Position numbers and translations under genes: made by a program. From positions 62,001 through 126,000 of the forward strand of contig NZ_JOID01000017.1 in the NCBI RefSeq assembly GCF_000719865.1: a stretch of 64,000 nt of DNA, given 5' to 3'. Origin of the DNA: Streptomyces albus subsp. albus (GTDB lineage: Bacteria; Actinomycetota; Actinomycetes; Streptomycetales; Streptomycetaceae). Under the pieces are notes generated by a model. The model was not told the DNA's origin. It ran no database searches and saw nothing but the letters and a program-made list of their open reading frames with translations. Each line of letters opens with the position of its first letter. Positions within the stretch are counted from its first letter, which is position 1. Of this stretch, positions 57,150 through 64,000 are shown piece after piece.

Positions 57150-58154
57150 TCAGTGGCTGAGGATCACCGATTGTGCGGTGGAGGAAGTGGGGTCGGGGGC
57201 GGGAGCGGTCGGGCCGGTGCCGGTGCCGGTGCGGAACTCCTGGGGGCTGAGGCCGCGTTCGCGTTTGAACGCGGTGCTCAGGGCGAACGGGGTCGAGTAG
57301 CCCACCCGCCGGGCGATGGCGGCGAGGGAGAGGTCCGGGTCGCGGAGGAGGTCTGCGGCGAGGGTCAGGCGCCAGCCGGTCAGGTAGGACATCGGCGGTT
57401 CGCCCACGAGTTCGGTGAAGCGCCGGGCCAGGACCGCCCGGGAGACCCCGGCGGCCGACGCCAGCGCGGCCACCGTCCACGCCTCCGCCGGGCGTTCGTG
57501 CAGCTGCCGCAGTGCCGGTCCGACGACCGGGTCGCTCTGGGCCCGGAACCACCGCGGCGCGCCGGTGCCCGGTTCCGTGAGCCAGAAGCGCAGGACGTCG
57601 ATGAGCAGAAGGTCCAGTAGTCGGTCGAGGACCACCTCCTGGCCGGCGTCCTCCCTGTCCACCTCGGTGGCCAGCATGCCGGCCAACGGGGTCCGGACGG
57701 CCGCGGCGGGCTGGATCAGCAGCGTCGGCAGGCCCGCGAGCAGCCTGCGCCCGACCTCGCTGGGTGCCTGGTAGGTGCCGCTGAGCATCACCGTCGAGCC
57801 CGCGCGCTGCGGCTCGCCCCAGGTGCGCACCCCCAGCGCCATCGTCTCGGTGACGTCCTCGCCGCCGGCGGTGTTGCAGCGCTGGTCCGGGCCGACGGTG
57901 ACGCCCGGCGGCGTCGCCGGGTCGTCGGCGAGCGTGTACGGCTCCGGGCCGCGCAGGACCGCCACGTCCCCGGCCGCCAGCCGCACCGGCGCGGCCCCCT
58001 CCCGGAGCACCCAGGCCGAGCCGTGCAGGAGGGTGGCCAGCGACAGGGGCGCGCGGTCCTCGATGCGCAGGCCCCACGGCGGGTTGAACACCGACTTCAG
58101 GAGGAAGGCGCCGCGCGCCTTGGGGCTCTCCAGCAGGGCGCTGAGCATGTCCAC
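57150..58154 (-). CDS. AraC-family regulator with cupin domain
   Basis: A 334-residue regulator. The N-terminal cupin-type sensor (residues about 20-190, with PPWGLRIED and GDVAVLRGPEPY) is followed by two helix-turn-helix motifs (WTVAALASAAGVSRAVLARRF and LSLAAIARRVGYSTPFALSTAF). Starts at GTG 58154 with GAGGAG ahead. It is downstream of and co-directional with the NmrA-like gene (137-base gap), which is a likely target or operon partner. Confidence 0.9.
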   Translation of the reverse strand: MDMLSALLESPKARGAFLLKSVFNPPWGLRIEDRAPLSLATLLHGSAWVLREGAAPVRLAAGDVAVLRGPEPYTLADDPATPPGVTVGPDQRCNTAGGEDVTETMALGVRTWGEPQRAGSTVMLSGTYQAPSEVGRRLLAGLPTLLIQPAAAVRTPLAGMLATEVDREDAGQEVVLDRLLDLLLIDVLRFWLTEPGTGAPRWFRAQSDPVVGPALRQLHERPAEAWTVAALASAAGVSRAVLARRFTELVGEPPMSYLTGWRLTLAADLLRDPDLSLAAIARRVGYSTPFALSTAFKRERGLSPQEFRTGTGTGPTAPAPDPTSSTAQSVILSH

Positions 58155-58291
58155 ACCTGTCTCCTCGTCGCCGTCACCTGTCACCTCGTCGCCGTCGCGC
58201 TGTTCGATGTCCGTCCCGCCCCCGTCGCTCCGGCGCCGTGCCGGCCGGTCTGCGCCCGTCCGTCGGTCGGTGCCCGATGCCCGTGGCCGGG

Positions 58292-59143
58292 TCAGGCGTC
58301 CCAGACCCCCGTTGCCGCCGCCTCCTTGGCGTACGTCACGAAGTCCCGTGGTTCCCGGCCGAGTACGTCCCGGACACCGTGCACCAGTCTGGCGTTCCGG
58401 CCGTCGGTGATGAGGGTGAACAGGTCCGCGATCTCCTCCGGTTCGCCCGCCTCCCGCAGCGCCGCCCGGTAGTCGTCCGCGCCGACCGGGACGTAGGTGA
58501 TGGTCCGGCCGGTGGCCGCCGACAGTTCGCGGGCCACGTCGTGGAAGCTCAGCAGACGTGGGCCGGACAGCTCGTACGTCCTGCCGATGTGGCGGTCGTC
58601 GGTCAGCGCGGCGACCACGACGTCGGCGATGTCGTCGGTGTCGACGAACGGCTCGACGGCGTCTCCGGCGGGCAGCGCCAGCTCTCCCGTCCGGACCGGG
58701 CCCAGGAAGAAGCTCTCACTGAAGTTCTGGTTGAACCAACTGGCCCGGACGACCGTCCAGTCGCACCCGGACGCCTTGAGAGCGTCCTCACTCGCGACGG
58801 CGCCCTCCTCGCCCCGGCCGGAGAGCAGCACCAGGCGGCGGACGCCCCGCGCCACGGCGACAGCGGCGAACCGCTCGACGGCCTCCCTCGCCCCGGGGAA
58901 GGCCAGGTCCGGGTAGTACGTCACGTAGGCGGCGGAGACCCCGTCCAGCGCGGCCTCCCACGTGCTCTCGTCCTCCCAGACGAAGGGGATCGCGGCACTG
59001 CGGGAACCGATCCGCACGGGGCGGCCGAGGCCCCGCAGGCGCTCGGCGACCCGCCGTCCGGTCTTTCCGGTGCCGCCGACGATCAGGACGGGGGCGGGGG
59101 TTGAGGTGTGGGCGGGGGTGGTGTTCTGCGCGTGAGGTGTCAT
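58292..59143 (-). CDS. NmrA-like NAD(P)-binding protein
   Basis: A 283-residue Rossmann-fold protein of the atypical SDR class. GGTGKTGRRVAERL forms the nucleotide loop, and RASWFNQNFSE and YELSGPRLLSFHDVA match NmrA/azoreductase-like relatives that sense the redox state or reduce quinones. The Tyr-x-x-x-Lys pair of classical SDRs is absent. ATG at 59143. Confidence 0.87.
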   Translation of the reverse strand: MTPHAQNTTPAHTSTPAPVLIVGGTGKTGRRVAERLRGLGRPVRIGSRSAAIPFVWEDESTWEAALDGVSAAYVTYYPDLAFPGAREAVERFAAVAVARGVRRLVLLSGRGEEGAVASEDALKASGCDWTVVRASWFNQNFSESFFLGPVRTGELALPAGDAVEPFVDTDDIADVVVAALTDDRHIGRTYELSGPRLLSFHDVARELSAATGRTITYVPVGADDYRAALREAGEPEEIADLFTLITDGRNARLVHGVRDVLGREPRDFVTYAKEAAATGVWDA

Positions 59144-59250
59144 GACTCCAGTGAAGTCGCCGCCGCCCGGACGGTACATGGCGCTCGCGCTCGTCCGCAT
59201 ACGCGATCGTCTCGGTTGCCGCGGTCTCCATGGCATGCCGGCGAGCGCGG

Positions 59251-59345
59251 GCTCGGTCACGGATCCCGTCGCGGATGCGGTCACGGTCGCGGTCGCGGTC
59301 GCCTCACCGCTGCGGTCGCCCTCACGGCTACGGTCACGCATGCGG
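59251..59345. repeat. Degenerate hexamer repeats (CGGTCG/CGGTCA)
   Basis: A run of CGGTCA, CGGTCG and related hexamers lies in the 280-base gap between the NmrA-like start and the HxlR stop, which is otherwise gene-free. It looks like a simple-sequence expansion. Confidence 0.5.
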
Positions 59346-59423
59346 TGCCGGATGCCGGTGCCCTTCCCGCTGCTGTTGGCCTTGCCGCCAGTTGAGGCCA
59401 GGGCTCGCGAACGTCCCGGTCGG

Positions 59424-59837
59424 TCAGCCGCGGTGGCTTGCCCCCTGGTCGGTCTCCGTCGCGCCCTCGCGCGTGGTGGTCTCCGCTCCCCAGTCCCACA
59501 GGGCTTGCAGGACGGGACCGAGGCGCTGTCCGCGCGGGGTGAGCGCGTAGCGCACGCGCGGCGGCCAGCCGGGCCGGCGGTCGCGGTCGACGACGCCCGC
59601 CTCGGCGAGCTGCGCCAGCCGGTCGGACAGCACCTTGTCCGACAGCGTGGGCAGCGCCGCGCGCAGTTCGCTGTACGAGCTTTCGCCGCGCAGCAGTTCG
59701 CGGACCACCAGCGTCGTCCAGCGTCCGCGCAGGGCCGTCAGCGTAATCTCCACCGGGCAGCCGGGGGTGGGCGCCGTGACGTTCGCGTGCGGGTCGTCGG
59801 GAAGTCCCGCCGGGTGACCAACCGTTCGGTGAGCCAC
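59424..59837 (-). CDS. HxlR-family winged-helix regulator
   Basis: A 137-residue regulator. The N-terminal Cys in PGCPVE and the winged helix (LRGRWTTLVVRELLRGESSYSELRAALPTLSDKVLSDRL) are typical; the Cys often senses redox or electrophiles. GTG at 59837 is chosen with AGGAGG ahead. It diverges from the NTF2-like gene 63 bases away, a probable target. Confidence 0.9.
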   Translation of the reverse strand: MAHRTVGHPAGLPDDPHANVTAPTPGCPVEITLTALRGRWTTLVVRELLRGESSYSELRAALPTLSDKVLSDRLAQLAEAGVVDRDRRPGWPPRVRYALTPRGQRLGPVLQALWDWGAETTTREGATETDQGASHRG

Positions 59838-59900
59838 GAGATCGCCTCCTAACGTGTGGGGCGCTTCGATTCTCCCGGCCCGGAAGGACGTTCGTCGATC

Positions 59901-60350
59901 ATGCGAGAACTGGCCCATCGGCCCGAAGAGGTGCCCGCGGTGTTCGCCGAGCGGTTCAACAGCGGCGACCCCGCCGCGCTGGCGCAGGTGTACGAGGACG
60001 CGGCGGTACTCGTGCCGCGACCGGGGACGCCGGTCACCGGGCCGGAGCTGTTGGCCGCCAACAGCCGTCTGCAGCAGCTCGGAGTCCCCATCTCCGTCCG
60101 TCCGCGGCACGTCTACCGGAACGGGGATCTGGCGCTGCTGATCGTCGACTGGTCCATCGACGGGACCGACCGGCAGGGACGGGCCGTCCACGTCGGGGGC
60201 ACCGCCACCGACGTCGCCCGGCGCGGCCCGGACGGCCGCTGGCGGTACGCGATCGACAACCCCTTCGGCACCGGTGCACAGCAGCTCGTCACCGGGGCCG
60301 ACGGGGACAGCGGTGACGTCGATGGCATCGGTGCCGCCGGGGACACGTAG
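59901..60350 (+). CDS. SnoaL/NTF2-like (DUF4440-type) protein
   Basis: A 149-residue protein of the cone-shaped NTF2 fold: FAERFNSGDPAALAQVYEDAAVLVP, then DLALLIVDWSIDG, and DGRWRYAIDNPF. Members bind small hydrophobic molecules or act as hydratases or isomerases; the substrate is unknown. ATG at 59901 with GGAAGGA ahead. It is paired divergently with HxlR. Confidence 0.82.
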   Translation: MRELAHRPEEVPAVFAERFNSGDPAALAQVYEDAAVLVPRPGTPVTGPELLAANSRLQQLGVPISVRPRHVYRNGDLALLIVDWSIDGTDRQGRAVHVGGTATDVARRGPDGRWRYAIDNPFGTGAQQLVTGADGDSGDVDGIGAAGDT

Positions 60351-60436
60351 GGCACCGGGCGTGCCGGAGAGCCGGTGGTGTGAGCGAGCCTGCACGGCAG
60401 TAGCGCGTCCCCCCAGCCGGGCTCGGAGTCCGTTTC

Positions 60437-61459
60437 TCATGCCGTGCCGTCGCCCGTGGCCGGGATGGGCGCGTTTTCCGGGACGGCTGTGACGGCGGCC
60501 GGAGCGGCCGGGCCGGTCGGGGCCGCTGGGACGGTCGGCGTGGCCGGGTCAGCCGGAGTGGCCGGAGCACCCGGGACGGACAGAGCCGCCTGTATCCCCA
60601 GGACGTCGAGGAAAGCCGTCGCCGCCGGGGTGCGGCCGGCTCGGTTCCAGATGGCGTATTCGGTCCGCGTCGGCGCGTCGGTCACCTCGACGGTGGTGAC
60701 GCCGGTGAGCTGGGGCACGTAGGCGGAGGGCAGCAGGGCGATGCCGAGGCCCTGCGCGACCAGCCGGGCCATGAGGTGGTCCACGGTGCTCACCTCGAAC
60801 GCCACGTCCCGGTCGAGGCCCGCGGCCGCGAACGCCTGGTCGGACTGGAGACGTCCGGCCGTCCCCGCCGGGAGGTCCACGAACACCTCGCTGGACAGCC
60901 GGCGCAGGCCGACCGCCGGCTCACCGGCGAGGGGATGGTCCGGGGCGACCACGGCGACGAGCCGGTCCCGGGCGAGGACGCGGGCGGCGACTCCCTGCGG
61001 CCGTGCCGTCGTCGGCAGCCCCAGGAACGCCACGTCCACGGCGCCTTCTCCGACCTGCTCGGCGAGGTGTTCGCTCCCGCCCACCCGCAGGCTGACGCGG
61101 ACCTGCGGGTACCGGCGGCGGAAGTCGCGCAGCGCGCCCGGGATGTCGACCGCGGCGACGGTCGGGATGAGCCCCACGGCGAGCCGTCCCCGGACCTCCC
61201 CGACCGCCGCCGCGACCTCGGCGGCCGCGCGCTCGGCGGCGTCCAGGCACTGCCGGGCGGCGGGGAGGAACGCCGCACCGGCCGGTGTCAGCCGCACCCG
61301 GCGGCTGGTGCGTTCGAAGAGCCTCGCGCCGAGTTCCCGTTCCAGGCGGGCGATCTGGTGGCTGAGGGCGGACTGCACGACCCGGCAGCGCTCGGCGGCC
61401 CGGGTGAAGTTGTTGGTCTCGGCGACGGCGACGACGTAGCGCATCTGCTGGAGGTCCAT
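60437..61459 (-). CDS. LysR-family regulator
   Basis: A 340-residue regulator with the N-terminal winged helix (MRYVVAVAETNNFTRAAERC, then ALSHQIARLERELGARLFERT) and a periplasmic-binding-like sensor (residues about 90-295). The last 40 residues are an Ala/Pro/Thr-rich tail unusual for the family and probably disordered. It diverges from an EamA transporter, its likely target, across a 65-base region holding a dyad. Confidence 0.92.
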   Translation of the reverse strand: MDLQQMRYVVAVAETNNFTRAAERCRVVQSALSHQIARLERELGARLFERTSRRVRLTPAGAAFLPAARQCLDAAERAAAEVAAAVGEVRGRLAVGLIPTVAAVDIPGALRDFRRRYPQVRVSLRVGGSEHLAEQVGEGAVDVAFLGLPTTARPQGVAARVLARDRLVAVVAPDHPLAGEPAVGLRRLSSEVFVDLPAGTAGRLQSDQAFAAAGLDRDVAFEVSTVDHLMARLVAQGLGIALLPSAYVPQLTGVTTVEVTDAPTRTEYAIWNRAGRTPAATAFLDVLGIQAALSVPGAPATPADPATPTVPAAPTGPAAPAAVTAVPENAPIPATGDGTA

Positions 61460-61467
61460 GGATCAAT

Positions 61468-61493
61468 CGTCAACCGAGATCGATGCGTTGACG
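61468..61493. promoter_or_regulatory. LysR-type dyad CGTCAAC-N12-GTTGACG
   Basis: Perfect 7-base arms with a 12-base spacer lie between the divergent LysR and EamA genes, 8 bases from the LysR start. This is the classic position for a LysR recognition and activation site. Confidence 0.7.
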
Positions 61494-61524
61494 AACATGT
61501 GTTGGACTCATAGGTCGCAGCACG

Positions 61525-62553
61525 ATGAGACTTCCGGTCATGACCAGCCCACCCGCGCACAGCCCGTCCGCACCGAGCCCACCCGGAACGAGGGTGTCCG
61601 GCAACACCGACGCCGGCGTCCTCCCCGGACCCCGTCATCTGCCGCGCACCGCCCTGACGGCGCTTCCTCCCGTGGTGTGGGGGACGACCTACGTCGTCAC
61701 CACCGAGCTTCTGCCGCCGGGACACCCGCTGTTCGCGGGGCTCCTGCGCGCTTTACCCGCCGGGCTGATCGCCCTCGCCCTCACCCGCACGCTGCCGCGC
61801 GGGGCGTGGTGGTGGAAGGCCGCGGTGCTCGGTGTGCTGAACATCGGGCTGTTCTTCCCGCTGCTGTTCACCGCGGCCGAACGGCTGCCGGGCGGTGTGG
61901 CCGCCACTCTGGGGGCGGCGCAGCCTCTCGTCGTCGCCGTGCTCGCCGTGGTGGTCCTCCGCGAAGGGCTGTCCGCCTGGCGCCTCGGCTGGGGGGTGGC
62001 GGGCGTCGCGGGTGTGGGTCTGGTGGTGATCGGGCCGAGCGCGGCCTTCGACGCCGTCGGCGTGGTGGCGGGCCTGGCGAGCGCGGCCACGATGGCGCTC
62101 GGGGTGACGCTCACCAAGCGCTGGGGGCGGCCCGCCGGGGTTGGCGCCACCGCGTTCGCCGGCTGGCAGCTCACCGCAGGGGGCCTCTTTCTGGCGCCGG
62201 TCACCTTCCTCGCGGAGGGGGCTCCTCCCGCGGTCGGTCCGGGCGCCGTGCTCGGTTATCTCTGGCTGGGGCTGGTCGGCGGGCTGCTGGCCTACGTCCT
62301 GTGGTTCCGCGGCATCGGCGCCCTGCCCGTCGGCTCCGTCGCGGTTCTCGTCCTGCTCTCGCCGCTGGTCGCCGCCGTTCTCGGCGCGGTGCTGCTCGGC
62401 CAGACGTTCGGTCCCGTCCAGCTCGCGGGGTTCGGGCTCTCGCTCGCCGCGATCGTCGCGGCACAGCTCCCCGCGCCGGGCGGGTTCGCGCGTCGCCGGC
62501 GCGTCCCCGGGTCCGGGGACGTCACCTCCCCGGCATCCCGGCCGGGGCGGTGA
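61525..62553 (+). CDS. EamA/DMT-family transporter
   Basis: A 342-residue membrane protein with ten helices in two EamA halves (WGTTYVVTTELLPPGHPLF and TLTKRWGRPAGVGATAFAGWQL). Members export amino acids or other metabolites. The first 40 residues are Pro/Ser-rich; ATG at 61540 is an alternative start. Codon 77 is TTA (61753-61755), which suggests bldA dependence. It is controlled, by position, by the LysR protein. The end overlaps the convergent small gene by 32 bases. Confidence 0.85.
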   Translation: MRLPVMTSPPAHSPSAPSPPGTRVSGNTDAGVLPGPRHLPRTALTALPPVVWGTTYVVTTELLPPGHPLFAGLLRALPAGLIALALTRTLPRGAWWWKAAVLGVLNIGLFFPLLFTAAERLPGGVAATLGAAQPLVVAVLAVVVLREGLSAWRLGWGVAGVAGVGLVVIGPSAAFDAVGVVAGLASAATMALGVTLTKRWGRPAGVGATAFAGWQLTAGGLFLAPVTFLAEGAPPAVGPGAVLGYLWLGLVGGLLAYVLWFRGIGALPVGSVAVLVLLSPLVAAVLGAVLLGQTFGPVQLAGFGLSLAAIVAAQLPAPGGFARRRRVPGSGDVTSPASRPGR

Positions 62554-62809
62554 GGCTGTGGTCCAGTACCTCGTCCCAGCCGGCGGTCTCCACCGTGCCG
62601 GGCGGGGTGGCGCGGGCCCGGACCGTGACGGTGACCCGTCCGCCGGCGGCGCCGGTGTAGACCGCCGCTTTGCCCGGCAGCGAGCCGATCAGGCCGTTGT
62701 CCGGCAGCGGGAGTCCGGCCGCCGCCATGCCCGGCTCGGCCAGAAGGAAGACGTGATGGTCGACTGCGACGGTGGCGGTCGCCGGGGCGCCGGCGGCGGA
62801 GTCGCTCAC
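62522..62809 (-). CDS. Small unknown protein coupled to the ICL-like gene
   Basis: A 95-residue protein I do not recognise. It has a beta-rich look (VAVDHHVFLLAEPG, KAAVYTGAAGGRVTVTVRARA, GWDEVLDHSL). There is no membrane segment or signal peptide. The GTG overlaps the upstream stop as GTGA, so it is translationally coupled. It may be a shortened form of a longer family, since it stops soon after what looks like the N-terminal module. Confidence 0.55.
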   Translation of the reverse strand: MSDSAAGAPATATVAVDHHVFLLAEPGMAAAGLPLPDNGLIGSLPGKAAVYTGAAGGRVTVTVRARATPPGTVETAGWDEVLDHSLTAPAGMPGR

Positions 62810-63660
62810 GGCGCGGGGTCGCCGCCCGGACCGAGCAGTGCGTTCAGTTCGGGGTAGGGCAGGGCGTCCGCCCCGTAGGTGAAGGTGCCCTGCTCGCGGA
62901 TCTCGGCCGCGGCCCGGGCCAGCGCTCCCAGCGCCGCCCGCGCCATCGACGAGCCGACGCTGATCCGCCGTGCGCCGAGCTTCCCGAGCTCGGCGACGGA
63001 CAGCCGCAGCGGGCCGCCCATCAGGACGTTGACGGGCTTGCCGACGGCGGAGCACACCGCCCGCACGGCGTCGGCGTCCGGAAGGGCCGGGGCGTACAGG
63101 ACGTCGGCGCCGGCCTCCTCGTACGCCCGCAGGCGGCGGATCGTGTCGTCCAGGTCGGGCCTGCCCTGGAAGAAGTTCTCCGCGCGTGCCGTCACGGTGA
63201 AGGGGAAACCGAGTTCGCGGGCGGCGGAGACGGCCGCGGCCACGCGGTCCACCGCTTCCCCGATCGGGCGGACCGGGTCCTCGGCCCGCCCCGTCGAGTC
63301 CTCGACGGAGCCGCCGACGAGGCCGGCGGCCGCGGCCAGCCGGATGGTCTCGGCGACGTCCTCGGGCGTCTCGCCGAAGCCGCTCTCCAGGTCGGCGGAG
63401 ACCGGCAGCGGGGTCGCGGCGGCGATCGAGCGGGCGTTGGCGAGGATCTCGTCCCGGCCGACCGCGTTCGCGCCGTCCGGCCGTCCCAGGGTGTAGGAGA
63501 AGCCCGCACCGGTGGTGGCGAGGGCCGCGAAGCCCATGCCGGTCAGCAGGCGGGCGGTGCCCGCGTCCCAGGGGTTGGGGACGACGAAGGGCTCGGGGCC
63601 GGTGTGCAGGGCCCGGAACGCGGTGGCTTTGCGGTACTGGTCGTCAGCGGAACTGCTCAT
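62806..63660 (-). CDS. Isocitrate lyase/PEP-mutase superfamily protein
   Basis: A 284-residue TIM-barrel enzyme. Metal-binding and active-site strands show VSADLESGFGETPEDV and GGSVEDSTG, as in carboxy-PEP mutase and methylisocitrate lyase relatives. The KKCGH loop of true isocitrate lyases is absent, so substrate and reaction are open. ATG at 63660. It forms a two-gene operon with the small downstream gene. Confidence 0.85.
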   Translation of the reverse strand: MSSSADDQYRKATAFRALHTGPEPFVVPNPWDAGTARLLTGMGFAALATTGAGFSYTLGRPDGANAVGRDEILANARSIAAATPLPVSADLESGFGETPEDVAETIRLAAAAGLVGGSVEDSTGRAEDPVRPIGEAVDRVAAAVSAARELGFPFTVTARAENFFQGRPDLDDTIRRLRAYEEAGADVLYAPALPDADAVRAVCSAVGKPVNVLMGGPLRLSVAELGKLGARRISVGSSMARAALGALARAAAEIREQGTFTYGADALPYPELNALLGPGGDPAP

Positions 63661-63814
63661 ACCGGATTCTCCCGCGCTACGCGTTCGTGGATGTACGGGG
63701 ACGGCGCATGGGCGCGGGCCCCCTCTGCGTGCCCGTCCGCAACGGCTGTTCCTGCGCGCCGGCTCCTGCGCGCCGTCCGCGCCGGTGGGGCCCCCGCCGA
63801 TCCGTCCGCGCCGC

Positions 63815-64000
63815 TCACCTGCGGGCGTCCAGGCCCTCCCCGGTGGCCTCCGTGACCGGCCCGGGTGGCTGTTCCGGGGCCGCCGGAGCCGCCGGAGTCG
63901 CCGGCGCCGCGGGCCGCCGGGACGGGAGACGGGAGACGGCCACGCCGGCCAGGCAGACGGCGCCGCCCAGCAGGGTGAGCCAGCCGGGCACCTCACCCAG
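63815..64000 (-). CDS. EamA-type transporter, C-terminal fragment at the window edge
   Basis: Sixty-one codons and a stop are inside the window. The segment GEVPGWLTLLGGAVCLAGVAVSR looks like the last helix of an EamA/DMT carrier, followed by a Pro/Ala-rich tail. The start lies to the right, outside the window. Confidence 0.6.
   Translation of the reverse strand: MGEVPGWLTLLGGAVCLAGVAVSRLPSRRPAAPATPAAPAAPEQPPGPVTEATGEGLDARR

Noticed and set aside
38526..64000. Duplicate attachment site for an integrated element at tRNA-Arg
   Set aside because: No second copy of the tRNA 3' sequence and no integrase were found by reading; the other end may lie outside the window.

Overview
The window is high-GC DNA with GTG and TTG starts, many 4-base GTGA/ATGA stop-start overlaps, rare TTA codons confined to accessory genes, and a familiar actinomycete gene order (atp operon, wecA, tsaC, prmC, prfA, rpmE, rho, thrB, thrC, hom, lysA). 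This points to a Streptomyces chromosome.

Layout. (1) 1-7138: part of a specialised-metabolism cassette cut by the left edge: a malonyltransferase-like protein, a ThDP enzyme, an aldehyde dehydrogenase, an MFS exporter, an XRE-TPR regulator and a phosphopantetheinyl-transferase-like protein. Both main promoter regions carry the same helically phased GTCA/TGAC repeats. (2) 7346-10171: an orphan LuxR-type regulator with a degenerate receiver, then a DesK-type sensor kinase and its response regulator. (3) 10248-11680: a secreted GH18 chitinase with a DasR-type element at its promoter. (4) 11811-38136: a conserved core block on the minus strand: DUF2550, the complete F1Fo ATP synthase operon with atpI, wecA, a tyrosine-phosphatase-like protein, tsaC, prmC, prfA, rpmE, an LCP protein, rho, thrB, thrC, hom, lysA, an ArgS-like protein and a single-domain response regulator. 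(5) 38526-38597: tRNA-Arg(CCG), followed by accessory DNA: an orphan protein, a type I restriction-modification system (hsdM-hsdS-hsdR), a divergent DUF3800 gene with a terminator just ahead of its start, an ATPase/XRE/DUF397-type regulatory trio, a predicted SUKH immunity-like protein, a minisatellite, a large secreted NucA/NucB-like protein, and a degraded second copy of the ATPase. (6) 53728-64000: assorted membrane proteins, transporters and regulators (AI-2E family, VOC, AraC, NmrA, HxlR, NTF2-like, LysR, two EamA-type proteins, ICL/PEP-mutase-like).

How it works together. The core supplies ATP synthesis, peptide release and its RF1 methylation, transcription termination and the aspartate-family amino acids. 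The accessory parts are a probable metabolite pathway under its own regulator, a restriction barrier beside a tRNA gene, and a possible secreted nuclease/immunity pair. At least five accessory genes contain TTA codons, so they probably depend on bldA.

Limits: all family calls come from motifs read by eye, and no database search or structure prediction was run.
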